A stretch of DNA of 64,000 nt, taken from NCBI GenBank assembly GCA_947494805.1, contig CANLWK010000003.1:372001-436000 (forward strand), written 5' to 3'. Under the pieces are notes generated by a model that was given only the letters and a program-made list of their open reading frames with translations, made no database searches and was not told the DNA's origin. Below are positions 19,083 to 27,345 of the stretch, piece after piece. How positions within the stretch are numbered: position 1 is the stretch's first letter; each line of letters begins with the position of its first letter. Origin of the DNA: an uncultured Croceitalea sp. (lineage in GTDB: Bacteria > Bacteroidota > Bacteroidia > Flavobacteriales > Flavobacteriaceae). Made by a program: the position numbers and the translations under genes.

Positions 19083-19562
19083 ATGAAAAAACTAATCCTG
19101 TTTATTGCCTTGGGTGCCTTTATAGCCAGCTGTGGCGGTAAAAAAGAAGAAAAGAAAGATGGCTTCTCGGTCAATAGAACCAAGGCTGAAGACAAAAAAG
19201 AGACGGCTAACGAAGGGGTTCCGGTCGATTTGGACAACAAAGGTGTAGGCCCGATCAAAGACATGACATTTGCAAATGAAGTTAATGCTGAAATGGCTGC
19301 TCGGGGCGAGGCAAAATATGCTGCCATCTGTACAGCTTGTCATATGGCAGAACAGCGTATGATAGGTCCGGCCTTAAAAGGAGTTTATGAAAGAAGAAGT
19401 CCTGAATGGGTGATGAACATGATTCTTAATCCTGATGGAATGCTCAAAGAAGACCCTATCGCCAAAGCACTTTTAAAAGAGTACAACAATGCGATTATGC
19501 TAAACCAAAATTTGACGGAAGACGAAGCCCGTGATGTGGCAGAGTATTTGAGAACGCTGTAA
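19083..19562 (+). CDS. Cytochrome c domain lipoprotein
   Basis: 159 aa. Lipobox FIASC at residues 13-17, a charged linker rich in Lys/Glu, then a single class I cytochrome c domain with heme motif CTACH (Cys83, Cys86, His87). MIGP follows soon after, and the C-terminal helix EDEARDVAEYLRTL is typical. A membrane-tethered periplasmic electron carrier is expected; the partner is not identifiable here. It is followed by a strong hairpin terminator. Confidence 0.88.
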   Translation: MKKLILFIALGAFIASCGGKKEEKKDGFSVNRTKAEDKKETANEGVPVDLDNKGVGPIKDMTFANEVNAEMAARGEAKYAAICTACHMAEQRMIGPALKGVYERRSPEWVMNMILNPDGMLKEDPIAKALLKEYNNAIMLNQNLTEDEARDVAEYLRTL

Positions 19563-19581
19563 CACCAACAGATAAACTTTG

Positions 19582-19623
19582 AATGCTGTTGTCCATCACT
19601 TTATTGGATAACAGCATTTTTGT
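19582..19623 (+). terminator. Intrinsic terminator of the cytochrome c gene
   Basis: A 14-bp stem (19582-19595 with 19605-19618, one G-T pair, 9-nt loop) is followed by a T-rich run. Confidence 0.85.
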
Positions 19624-19635
19624 TTTATACCAAAT

Positions 19636-19740
19636 ATGAATCTAGAAGCCGATAAAGATAATGTCGTCGCTTTCTATAGAATGGCGTGTTTGAGCAATCC
19701 GAAACAAGCTACCAGTGTCAATGCCATGTATCAAACTTAA
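19636..19740 (+). pseudogene. Remnant of a SnoaL-like (NTF2-fold) gene
   Basis: A 34-codon frame encodes NLEADKDNVVAFYRMACL and then NPKQA. This closely resembles the first 25-30 residues of SnoaL-like/nuclear-transport-factor-2-like proteins (typical pattern: E-A-N-K-x-N-V-x-A-F-Y-x-x-x-N-P-x-x-A). The remaining 100 residues of the fold are missing: the frame diverges after NPKQA and stops 9 codons later, 12 nt before the next gene. It is best explained as a decayed 5' end left after a deletion. Family identification is from memory of the motif, not a search. Confidence 0.5.
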
Positions 19741-19752
19741 AATGGAGAAAAG

Positions 19753-20460
19753 ATGAGACAATTTGCGGTCGCATTAGCTTTTTTAATCGCGCACAGCCTG
19801 TGCGCACAAAACCTTCGGGGCGCTTGGGAGGCAACCATAAACGATGAAGGAAAAATGTTGCGCAATGTGGTCATCATTACTGATGCCCATCAGGTCGCAA
19901 CCTTCTATGAGGCAAAAACCGGGGCTTTTATCAGCACAAACGGTGGTACGTGGTCCCTTGAAGGAAATATGCTACGAGAAACCGTTGAGTTTGACAGCGA
20001 AAACCCCGAGCGCGTGGGTACCACGAGTTCGTTCGAGGTTGAAGTCTCTCAAGATGAGCTTCGTATAAAAGATAGTCCCTTGGTTTGGAAACGGGTCGAC
20101 GACGGGTCCATTGGCAAACTTTACGGAGCATGGTTGATGTCAGGGAGAAAACGAAATGGTGAATTTCAAACAAGAGATACCAATCGGCCTAGAAAAACCA
20201 TGAAGATATTATCAGGTAGTCGTTTTCAATGGATTGCCTATAACACAGAAACTAAAGCATTTATGGCCACAGGCGGTGGAACCTATACCACCGTTGATGG
20301 CAAGTATACCGAACACATTGAATTCTTTTCCAGAGATAATTCTAGAGTAGGTGCAAATCTTGAATTTGACTTTAAACTTAACGATGGGGATTGGCATCAC
20401 TCAGGCTTTAGCAGTAAAGGTAATCCACTATATGAGGTTTGGAGCCTTCGTCAAAACTAA
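19753..20460 (+). CDS. Secreted protein with an internal duplication
   Basis: 235 aa with signal peptide (to LCAQN). Two similar repeats of about 100 residues: GAWEATINDEG...FYEAKTGAFISTNGGTW...TVEFDSENPERVG and GAWLMSGRKRNG...YNTETKAFMATGGGTY...HIEFFSRDNSRVG. The spacing of Gly-Ala-Trp, G-A/x-F-x-x-T-x-G-G-T and R-V-G is conserved in both halves, which suggests two lipocalin-like beta domains. Function unknown. It is followed after 12 nt by a DinB-fold gene and probably forms an operon with it. Confidence 0.75.
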   Translation: MRQFAVALAFLIAHSLCAQNLRGAWEATINDEGKMLRNVVIITDAHQVATFYEAKTGAFISTNGGTWSLEGNMLRETVEFDSENPERVGTTSSFEVEVSQDELRIKDSPLVWKRVDDGSIGKLYGAWLMSGRKRNGEFQTRDTNRPRKTMKILSGSRFQWIAYNTETKAFMATGGGTYTTVDGKYTEHIEFFSRDNSRVGANLEFDFKLNDGDWHHSGFSSKGNPLYEVWSLRQN

Positions 20461-20472
20461 ATTTTCTATCAC

Positions 20473-21063
20473 ATGAAATTCACATCGCTACTCGCAGCAT
20501 TTTTTTTAATCATAATCGTACACGGGCAAGAAATGGATTTACCCTACAAAGAAATTCCGAATTACCCCGAGGATTATACCTCAGGTAATATTGTTGGCCG
20601 CATGATCGATGGTCTGGGTTATCGGTACTATTGGGCCACGGAAGGTTTGCGGCCAAATGACCTGGCCTACAGGCCTTCTGAAGATGGCAGAACGGTTTTG
20701 GAGACATTACAGCATATTTATGGCATGTCAGAAATGATATTAGAATCCCCAAAAGGAGAACCCAGCGTACGTCCAAAAGATTTTACCATCTATACTTTTG
20801 AAGCGCTGCGTGAAAATACACTAAAGAATCTTGAGGCCGCAAGTAACTTGATAAAAGGAAAAGACGCAGACCAGATTTCAGACTTTAAGGTGACTTTTCA
20901 GCGCAATGAAAAGCAAACTTCTTTTCCATATTGGAATATGTTGAACGGAATGCTCTCAGATTGTATTTACCATGCCGGCCAACTTGTCTTGATGCGACGC
21001 GCGAACGGTAACCCACAAAACCCAAAAGTGAGTGTGTTTTTGGGTAAAACTAGAGAAGATTAG
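20473..21063 (+). CDS. Secreted DinB-fold protein
   Basis: 196 aa with signal peptide (to IVHGQ). The four-helix DinB/YfiT-like fold is recognisable from the start of the helices RMIDGLGYRYYWATEGL, TVLETLQHIYGMSEMIL (metal-binding His) and DCIYHAGQLVLMRR (His). DinB-superfamily proteins usually bind a divalent metal through three His and act as thiol transferases or hydrolases. Extracytoplasmic location is unusual for cytosolic bacillithiol-type members but common in Bacteroidota. Substrate unknown. Confidence 0.8.
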   Translation: MKFTSLLAAFFLIIIVHGQEMDLPYKEIPNYPEDYTSGNIVGRMIDGLGYRYYWATEGLRPNDLAYRPSEDGRTVLETLQHIYGMSEMILESPKGEPSVRPKDFTIYTFEALRENTLKNLEAASNLIKGKDADQISDFKVTFQRNEKQTSFPYWNMLNGMLSDCIYHAGQLVLMRRANGNPQNPKVSVFLGKTRED

Positions 21064-21125
21064 TTTGCGCCCTATGGCAACTGTAACAAAATCAAAGATT
21101 TAGCTGCTCATAATAAAAGAATGCT

Positions 21126-21404
21126 ATGGGATTCGCTCGACATGCAACTAAAGTGTTAAAAGCTAATAGAGCTCTTTTACACAAAAGAAGAACTTATAAA
21201 AAATTAAAAGAGTCATACGTTGGTAATTTCGGAGAAACCCAATTACAATTCAAGGAGTTAACCCCGTTTGAACAAAAGAAGCTACGTGCAAAAATCATTG
21301 CACAAATTCGCAAAGACAAGATTCAAAACATTAGAGCTTCAATTTTGTCACTCGTGATTTTAGTTGGGATTATCTCGCTTATTTACCTACTATTGACTTG
21401 GTAG
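21126..21404 (+). CDS. Small basic protein with one C-terminal membrane helix
   Basis: 92 aa. The first 65 residues are strongly basic and predicted helical (RHATKVLKANRALLHKRRTYKKL, KKLRAKIIAQIRKDK), followed by one transmembrane segment (about 70-91, SILSLVILVGIISLIYLLL). A tail-anchored topology with the basic part in the cytoplasm fits. No family recognised. The gene stands alone, 62 nt after the DinB gene. Confidence 0.7.
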   Translation: MGFARHATKVLKANRALLHKRRTYKKLKESYVGNFGETQLQFKELTPFEQKKLRAKIIAQIRKDKIQNIRASILSLVILVGIISLIYLLLTW

Positions 21405-21481
21405 CGCAAAAAACAGTAATCGTGGTTGATTTAGATTTAAAGTGTTTTCAAAAACAGTCCAAAACCCAATAACTCCACACT

Positions 21482-21556
21482 TGTCACATCGAGCGGAGTC
21501 GAGATGTCCCAAATTCAATATCTACAAAGTGAATGTCGACTAAACTCAATATGCCA
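21482..21556. repeat. Inverted pair of REP-like intergenic repeats
   Basis: The first copy (TGTCACATCGAGCGGAGTCG..., 21482-21510) matches a short palindromic intergenic element widely seen in flavobacterial genomes, with ACATC...GATGT arms and an inner CGA...TCG pair around GCGGAG. A degenerate second copy in the opposite orientation (GTCGACTAAACTCAATATG, 21536-21554) follows 25 nt later. This head-to-head layout is typical of REP pairs mobilised by tyrosine transposases. No transposase gene is nearby. It lies between the two convergent genes, where a terminator would be expected. Confidence 0.5.
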
Positions 21557-21606
21557 TTAATAACAATCGATATAATTAGTTCAAAATTTATCGAAGTTAC
21601 ATTAAT

Positions 21607-23202
21607 CTAAATCGCTTTCGCTTTGCGAACCTTATCCGTAACGACTTTATAGGTAGGGTCTTCAAGAACGTTTACTTCAATGATATCCTGCGCGTTTTCA
21701 AGCAACCTGACACAGTCTCTGCTCAAATGCCTTAGATGAACATTTTTACCGGACTTGGTATAACGTTCTGTTAGTTTGTTCAATGCCTCAATGCCCGACA
21801 TATCGGCAACCCGGCTTTCTTGAAAATCAATGATGACTTCTTCAGGATCATTTTGCACATCAAATTTTTCAGCAAACAAGGTTGTGGAGCCAAAAAACAA
21901 TGGCCCGTAAATCTCGTAGTGCTTGATACCATCGTCATCTACATATTTTCGTGCACGGATGCGTTTTGCATTCTCCCATGAATACGCTAATGCAGAAATG
22001 ATTACCCCCAATAAAACCGCTACTGCAAGGTTATGTGTTATTGCGGTGATCAAAGTCACCAAAATCATTACGATAACATCTGAATTTGGCATTTTTCTAA
22101 AAGTCTTAAAACTGGCCCACTCAAACGTACCAATAGCGACCATAAACATAAGACCTACCAATGCGGCCATTGGCAAACGTTCGATCAGACTACTGCCGAA
22201 CATGATAAAAACCAACAGCATTACCGCAGCCGTAATCCCTGAAAGTCGTGCCCGTGCACCTGACGAAGTGTTGATCAAGCTTTGCCCTATCATGGCACAA
22301 CCACCCATACCCGATAGAAAGCCCGAAAGAATATTCGCCGTACCTTGAGCAACACATTCTTTGTTACCCCGACCGCGTGTCTCGGTGATTTCATCAATAA
22401 TGTTCAGGGTCAACAAGCTCTCTATCAGCCCCACACCTGCAACGATACCTGCATACGGAATTATGATTTTAAACGTCTCCCAAGTAAACGGTATTTGGGG
22501 AATGGACAACGGAGGAAAACCACCCTTGATGGTCTCTCCTTCTCGCATGGTATCGGCAACCGTCAAGGTATCGATACCAAATCCTAAAACAATGGCAGAC
22601 ACCACCACAATGGCCAACAAAGATGAGGGGATGGCCTTGGTCAATTTTGGAAAACCCCAAATAATCAACATGGTTAGCAAAGTCAGTCCTAGCATCGTAA
22701 ACAAGGCTGTACCTGACAATAACTCATCTGTACCCTTCACATAAAAATTTGGAAACTGTGCCATAAAAATGATGATGGCCAAACCGTTCACAAAGCCAAA
22801 CATTACGGGGTGTGGAACCAAGCGAATGAACTTACCCAAGCGAAGTACTCCCGCCAATATCTGAAGTAATCCAGCGATAATCACCGTAGCGAAAACATAG
22901 TTTAAAATAGTGGTCGGTTCAATCCCGGGAAAGTTGCGTTTTAGCTCTAATATCAATCCTACAAAAATTACGGCTACAGCACCTGTCGCACCAGAAATCA
23001 TACCGGGCCGACCACCTAAAATAGAGGTTACCAACGCTAATACGAAAGCAGCGTACAGTCCTGTCAAAGGTGAAAATCCCGGAATCAGGGCAAAGGCAAT
23101 GGCCTCAGGCACCAAAGCCAAGGCAACGGTCAGGCCCGAAAGTATTTCGGTCTTATAATCTACCTTTTGCTTAAAATCAAAAAGATTAAGGTATTTGCGC
23201 AT
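21607..23202 (-). CDS. SulP family anion transporter with STAS domain
   Basis: 531 aa. N-terminal membrane domain with the SulP signature SGLTVALALVPEAIAFALIPGFSPLTGLYAAF (split here only by description: residues about 21-52), 12-14 helices to about 415, then a cytoplasmic STAS domain (about 430-530, VIIDFQESRVADMSGIEAL with the DMSG phosphorylatable-Ser-type loop). Members carry sulfate, bicarbonate or other anions in symport or exchange. A perfect TACTTTTG -7 box and a palindrome lie upstream. A paralogue (61833-63413) is present in the same window next to carbonic anhydrase; which anion this one carries is unknown. Confidence 0.92.
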   Translation of the reverse strand: MRKYLNLFDFKQKVDYKTEILSGLTVALALVPEAIAFALIPGFSPLTGLYAAFVLALVTSILGGRPGMISGATGAVAVIFVGLILELKRNFPGIEPTTILNYVFATVIIAGLLQILAGVLRLGKFIRLVPHPVMFGFVNGLAIIIFMAQFPNFYVKGTDELLSGTALFTMLGLTLLTMLIIWGFPKLTKAIPSSLLAIVVVSAIVLGFGIDTLTVADTMREGETIKGGFPPLSIPQIPFTWETFKIIIPYAGIVAGVGLIESLLTLNIIDEITETRGRGNKECVAQGTANILSGFLSGMGGCAMIGQSLINTSSGARARLSGITAAVMLLVFIMFGSSLIERLPMAALVGLMFMVAIGTFEWASFKTFRKMPNSDVIVMILVTLITAITHNLAVAVLLGVIISALAYSWENAKRIRARKYVDDDGIKHYEIYGPLFFGSTTLFAEKFDVQNDPEEVIIDFQESRVADMSGIEALNKLTERYTKSGKNVHLRHLSRDCVRLLENAQDIIEVNVLEDPTYKVVTDKVRKAKAI

Positions 23203-23222
23203 GTAATTTTGTTTGAAGCGGG

Positions 23223-23248
23223 CAAAAGTAAACCATTCTTTTAAAGAA
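23223..23248 (-). promoter_or_regulatory. Promoter and palindromic operator candidate of the first SulP gene
   Basis: The minus-strand sequence TACTTTTG (23230-23223) is a perfect -7 box 20 nt from the ATG. Directly upstream, where the spacer to -33 would be, lies TTCTTT-T-AAAGAA (23236-23248), a perfect inverted repeat with 6-bp arms. This is a natural position for a repressor site; no TTG box is apparent. Confidence 0.4.
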
Positions 23249-23291
23249 AGAACGGTATCGGCCGTATTTCATAAATATCTTCAAATAATTA

Positions 23292-23308
23292 CAGAATTCA
23301 GAATTCTG
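23292..23308. repeat. 17-bp palindrome CAGAATTCAGAATTCTG
   Basis: Perfect 8-bp arms CAGAATTC/GAATTCTG around a central A, 6 bp after the stop of the Dabb lipoprotein gene and 90 bp before the SulP start. It has no T tract, so it is a poor terminator; an operator for SulP is the alternative. Confidence 0.45.
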
Positions 23309-23314
23309 CCCCCA

Positions 23315-23758
23315 TTAATTTGCCCAATAGTCAACAACAAAAACCTTTTCAAGATGTGGCCCTAAGCTTGCTACAAACTCTTGATGTTTAGGGTGTGGGG
23401 TATAAATACTGTCCCTGTCTTCTTCAGAGGTAAAGGTTAGCATATAACAATGTGTAAACCCTTGGTGAAAATCTTCAGGGCTGTCATTTAGGCCCCATTC
23501 AAAATCTTTGATAATAGAAATGTGATTGGGCAGTTCGCCAAAGCTCTTGTTCAATTTTTCAACTTGTTCATCGCTAGTGTTATCATTGAACTTAAAAATA
23601 ACGACATGTCTCAATAGTTTTTCTTCTTTCATGGGTTCTTTCTGTTTTTCATTTTCAGCAGTTTCTTTATCGGAGATTTCTTTTTCAGTTTTATCGGCAC
23701 ATGCCAAAAAAAATAACATACCAAAGGCGAGAATTGTCATCAATTTTAAGTTCTTCAT
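23315..23758 (-). CDS. Dabb-domain (stress-responsive A/B barrel) lipoprotein
   Basis: 147 aa. Lipobox FFLAC near residues 16-20, a Lys/Glu-rich linker to about residue 46, then a single dimeric alpha/beta-barrel (Dabb) domain beginning LLRHVVIFKFND and containing the conserved His-rich stretch FHQGFTHCYMLTF and the C-terminal HQEFVASLGPHLEKVFVVDYW. Dabb proteins have varied, often uncharacterised roles. Its place as last gene of the PhyH-symporter-SDR operon (26 nt after the SDR) suggests an extracytoplasmic role in the same pathway, but this is inference. Confidence 0.85.
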   Translation of the reverse strand: MKNLKLMTILAFGMLFFLACADKTEKEISDKETAENEKQKEPMKEEKLLRHVVIFKFNDNTSDEQVEKLNKSFGELPNHISIIKDFEWGLNDSPEDFHQGFTHCYMLTFTSEEDRDSIYTPHPKHQEFVASLGPHLEKVFVVDYWAN

Positions 23759-23784
23759 AAGTATATTTCTATTGTTTAATTGTT

Positions 23785-24579
23785 TTAAATCAATCCTCCG
23801 GTACTGCCCCCGTCCACCTTAATGGCCGAACCATTTGTAGCAGACGCGAGTGGGCTGCAATAATAAGCAATTGTTGTGGCCACTTCTTTGACACCTGCAA
23901 AACGTTGCAATAAAGATGATGTTCTTACATCTTTGAAGAAATCAGCTTCTACGGCTTCTTTGGTCTTTCCAGATTTGGTGGCCTCATTTTTTAAAAACGC
24001 CTTGGCTCCTTCTGATAATGTCGAACCTGGCAAAATGGAGTTTACGGTAACACCACTTCCTTTAGTCAACTGGGCAAGACCTTTGGCGATTGAAACCACT
24101 GCAGTTTTCGTCATACTATAGGCCAATAAATCAGGCGGAACCAATTCAGCACATTCACTTGAAATGAATAAAACCCTTCCCCAATTTTTTTCTAGCATCT
24201 TTGGTAAAAAGTGACGTGACAAACGTACCCCACTCATCACATTGATCTCAAATTGCTCTTGCCAAGAGCTATCATCCATCTCAAAAAAAGGAGCTGCCCT
24301 ATAGATACCAACGTTATTGATCAAAACATCTAGTGTTGGTAATGCCGCACATAAGGTCGTAACCTCTTCTGGTTTGCTAAAATCTGTAGCAAAACCAAAT
24401 ATCTTTCCTTCGGGAAATTCTTCTTTTAACTCAGAAAGGGCAGTATCTACCGATTTTTGAGTGCGTCCATTGATAATTAATCTGGCCTCTTCGTTTAAAA
24501 GTGTCCGGGCGGTCTCAAAACCTATTCCAGCTGTAGCGCCAGTAATGAATACTACTTTATCCTTTAATTTTAAATCCAT
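23785..24579 (-). CDS. Short-chain dehydrogenase/reductase (SDR)
   Basis: 264 aa, classical SDR. NAD(P)-binding TGATAGIGFE (about 14-23), NNVG (about 87-90), catalytic Ser in FISSECAEL and Tyr-x3-Lys in YSMTK, C-terminal IKVDGGSTGG. It begins 1 nt after the stop of the symporter gene and is therefore translationally close to it. In context it probably oxidises or reduces a compound taken up by the symporter and hydroxylated by the PhyH enzyme; the substrate is not identifiable. Confidence 0.9.
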   Translation of the reverse strand: MDLKLKDKVVFITGATAGIGFETARTLLNEEARLIINGRTQKSVDTALSELKEEFPEGKIFGFATDFSKPEEVTTLCAALPTLDVLINNVGIYRAAPFFEMDDSSWQEQFEINVMSGVRLSRHFLPKMLEKNWGRVLFISSECAELVPPDLLAYSMTKTAVVSIAKGLAQLTKGSGVTVNSILPGSTLSEGAKAFLKNEATKSGKTKEAVEADFFKDVRTSSLLQRFAGVKEVATTIAYYCSPLASATNGSAIKVDGGSTGGLI

Positions 24580-24580
24580 A

Positions 24581-26251
24581 TTAACTTGCCAATCCTAAAG
24601 GGCTGAACAGTGCCCATAATACTAAAACAAAAATCACCAGCAACAGTGTCAAGGTCGCATCTTTTGACCATTTAAATTGCCTATTGGACTTTTGAAAGGT
24701 CACCAGAGCCAATGCCTCATCTGATTTTTGCCTTCCAAATCGACTGACTACCATAAGAACAACTGCGCAAAAAAGAAAAAGAACCAGGGCAAAGTGCAGA
24801 AAGTTGACTTCTAAAAAGTAGGACAAAAGTGTTCCTTTTTCTACGGTCAAAACACCTTCGTTCAGCATAAATTCGGTAACCAGACGAAAAATGCCCAATA
24901 TAAAACCAGACCAAAGTGCAACGATCGCACCTTTGGCATTTATCCATTTATAGAACAGCCCAAACAAAAACACGGCCGCAATAGGTGGTGAAATATAAGC
25001 TTGAACACTCTGCAAGTAATGAAAGATTCCACCACCCATGAGGCTTCGCATAAATGGAATCCATCCCAAGCTAACCACGACCAAAACGATGGTCGCCACT
25101 TGCCCAAACCGAACCAAATTTTTATCTGAAGCATTGGGCTTGTATTGCTTGTAAAAATCGATGGTCAAAAGGGTCGAACTTGAATTGAACGCAGAAGACA
25201 GTGAACTCATGAGGGCAGCCAAAAGACCGGCAATGGCCAGGCCTTTTAGTCCCACAGGTAAAAAGCTATTGATCATTGCAGGCAACGCCTGGTCGGCGTT
25301 CTGTAGAACAAAGTTTATTTCTCCTTTTTGCAGTAGAGCATAAGCGATTACCCCGGGAATAAAAAAGATAAAAACCGGTAATAACTTTAAATAACCAGCG
25401 AAAAGTGCTCCTTTGCGGGCGTTGGACACATCTTTGGCAGACAAGGTCCTTTGAACGATATATTGATCGGTACACCAATACCAAACCCCTAAAATGGGCG
25501 CTCCAAAAAGCATACCGGTCCAAGGATATTCAGTGTCGGACATGGGCCTCCAAAGATTAAAGAAACGCTCTGGCTTTGGGTTTCCAGGTGTTTGGGAAGC
25601 TACTTCTAAAGTGTTCATCAATCCATCCCAGCCACCTAACTGATACATTCCAAATGTCGTGACCGCAATAGTACCTATAAGTAAAATAACCGCTTGGACC
25701 ATATCGGTATAGATAACAGCTTTCAATCCGCCAAGCACGGTGTAAAAGCCCGTGGCAATAACGGTAATAATGGCGCCTGTCCAAAAAGGAACGCCAATAG
25801 TCTCAAAAACTAGGGCCCCGGCAAAAATAATCAGTGAAATCTTGGTGATGACATAAGCCAAGATCGAGACTACCGAAAGATAGTTTCGACATGCCTTGGA
25901 ATATCTTTTCTCTAAAAATTCAGGCATGGTATAAACACCTGTTCTCAAGTAAAATGGAACAAAAACCCAACCTAAAAGAATGAGCACCAACGAAGCAATT
26001 ATCTCAAAGTTTGCCATAGGCATGTTCGCCCGTGCGCCTGCGCCAGAAACTCCTAAAATGATTTCAGAACCAATGTTCGAAGCAAACAGCGAAGCCCCTA
26101 CAACTAGCCAACCTTGATTTTTGCCTGCGAGAAAATAATCTGTCGCACTCCCTTCTTTGTTGTCTTTAGATGCCCATTTTGCAATCCAAAGTATTACTGC
26201 AAAATAGAATAGGATGATACCCACATCCCAAAAACTCATTGTGGTCGCCAT
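24581..26251 (-). CDS. Sodium:solute symporter (SSS/SLC5 family)
   Basis: 556 aa, about 14 membrane helices, the standard length for the SGLT-like branch. Recognisable: WAKW...SATDYFLAGKNQGWLVVGASLFASNIGSEIILG (helix 2-3 region), NMPMANFEIIA, the sodium-site helix region LMSSLSSAFNSSSTLLTIDFY with the conserved Ser pair, and a final helix ending ALFSPLGLA. Such transporters take up sugars, nucleosides, vitamins or amino acids with Na+. Next to PhyH and SDR it is the probable import step for the pathway substrate. Confidence 0.92.
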   Translation of the reverse strand: MATTMSFWDVGIILFYFAVILWIAKWASKDNKEGSATDYFLAGKNQGWLVVGASLFASNIGSEIILGVSGAGARANMPMANFEIIASLVLILLGWVFVPFYLRTGVYTMPEFLEKRYSKACRNYLSVVSILAYVITKISLIIFAGALVFETIGVPFWTGAIITVIATGFYTVLGGLKAVIYTDMVQAVILLIGTIAVTTFGMYQLGGWDGLMNTLEVASQTPGNPKPERFFNLWRPMSDTEYPWTGMLFGAPILGVWYWCTDQYIVQRTLSAKDVSNARKGALFAGYLKLLPVFIFFIPGVIAYALLQKGEINFVLQNADQALPAMINSFLPVGLKGLAIAGLLAALMSSLSSAFNSSSTLLTIDFYKQYKPNASDKNLVRFGQVATIVLVVVSLGWIPFMRSLMGGGIFHYLQSVQAYISPPIAAVFLFGLFYKWINAKGAIVALWSGFILGIFRLVTEFMLNEGVLTVEKGTLLSYFLEVNFLHFALVLFLFCAVVLMVVSRFGRQKSDEALALVTFQKSNRQFKWSKDATLTLLLVIFVLVLWALFSPLGLAS

Positions 26252-26284
26252 AAATTTAGTTTGGTTGATTGTTTGAGCGATAAA

Positions 26285-27256
26285 TTACCAATTTTTCAAA
26301 CCTAATAGTTTTTCCCCCAGCTCAGTTAGTTCGGCAGTCCCATACTTATCACGTTCCCAATTTCTGGGGTCACCAGGAAAAGCGTATCCTTCAGGGGCCA
26401 CTCTATTCTTCCATGAGTTGATACGCCAGCTGCGTAGCTCTTCGTTGTCTTCTTCAGCGGGCATCATTGAAATATATTGCGCTATGCGCACTTTATCACC
26501 AGATTTGTTGGGCCGTATGCCGTGTGGTTCGGTACTATTAAAAATCAGTAAGTCACCAGCTTCCATTTTCACTTTCACAATTTTGTCTTCCAACCCTTCT
26601 AAATCCGGTTGAAAATGGTCCCTGTCTTCAGGTTGGGTAAGCTTCCAAGTGTCATAATTTCTATATAGCCAAGGTATACATTGAAATCCGCCCATATGTT
26701 CATTGGTCTGGTCAGCAAGTGCCAAAACACCTTGTACATTTTGTGGTTGCGTTTCAGGGTCGTAATCCCAATGGATGAACCCCTTTTTATTCTCACCTGG
26801 CCGTTGGGGAAAATTTAAATTCGCCCTGTCGATGGTCACCCATAGTTTTTCTGTTCCCCACACATCGGCAAATGCATCATAAACTCTTTGTGTTTGGCGA
26901 TTGTTCCATAAATGCTGGTGGTTATATACTTCAACCATACCGGTACCGGTCAGCTCTTTCATTTTCATTTCTGCCCGTGGTGGCACATACCATGTATCGG
27001 CATTCTTGGGGTCTTTTTCATCAAACTCCCATAAGAAATCAGCAGTTGCTTGGGCTTGTTCCCGTGAAACTGCATTCTTGATAACTATGTATCCATTGTG
27101 CATCCAAAATTTCCAATCTTCTTCAGATAAAACACGCAATGGTTTTCCGTTGGACCTATCATTCAATTTTTGTTTGCTGCTTGTAGCTGTAGATGGGTTA
27201 CCGGGAATTTCTTCATGCGCCTTGTTGGCCATTTCTATTTTAACATCGCTCTTCAT
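26285..27256 (-). CDS. Phytanoyl-CoA dioxygenase (PhyH) family Fe(II)/2-oxoglutarate oxygenase
   Basis: About 323 aa from ATG 27256 (MKSDVKIEM); GTG 27262 is an alternative two codons upstream. The 2-His-1-carboxylate iron triad is visible: HWD (GFIHWDYDPE) and the distal His in STEPHGIRP; the following Arg region (KVRIAQYIS) fits 2-oxoglutarate binding. The N-terminal WMHNGYIVIKNAVSREQ is typical of the family. PhyH enzymes hydroxylate diverse small molecules. First gene of the operon PhyH-SSS-SDR-Dabb with a very good promoter and a divergent AraC gene, suggesting induction by the substrate. Confidence 0.9.
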   Translation of the reverse strand: MKSDVKIEMANKAHEEIPGNPSTATSSKQKLNDRSNGKPLRVLSEEDWKFWMHNGYIVIKNAVSREQAQATADFLWEFDEKDPKNADTWYVPPRAEMKMKELTGTGMVEVYNHQHLWNNRQTQRVYDAFADVWGTEKLWVTIDRANLNFPQRPGENKKGFIHWDYDPETQPQNVQGVLALADQTNEHMGGFQCIPWLYRNYDTWKLTQPEDRDHFQPDLEGLEDKIVKVKMEAGDLLIFNSTEPHGIRPNKSGDKVRIAQYISMMPAEEDNEELRSWRINSWKNRVAPEGYAFPGDPRNWERDKYGTAELTELGEKLLGLKNW

Positions 27257-27281
27257 AATCACAGTTTTAATTTATTTGGTT

Positions 27282-27313
27282 CAAAGCTAGTAGGATGCGA
27301 ATTGCAATTCAAC
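27282..27313 (-). promoter_or_regulatory. PhyH operon promoter overlapping a 12-bp palindrome
   Basis: On the minus strand, -33 TTG (27312-27310, in GGTTG) and -7 TAGCTTTG (27289-27282) are separated by 20 nt, the ideal Bacteroidetes arrangement. The spacer contains the perfect palindrome GAATTGCAATTC (27299-27310), overlapping the -33 box, where a bound protein would control polymerase. Confidence 0.65.
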
Positions 27314-27320
27314 CGTAATA

Positions 27321-27345
27321 TTGATACAAACTTGAACTATATTGA
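27321..27345. promoter_or_regulatory. Three helically phased TTGA repeats, candidate AraC operator
   Basis: TTGA occurs at 27321, 27332 and 27342 on the plus strand, at 11- and 10-bp intervals, i.e. on one face of the helix, just upstream of the PhyH -33 box. AraC-family regulators bind direct repeats spaced by helical turns. Chance matches to a 4-mer are possible. Confidence 0.35.
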
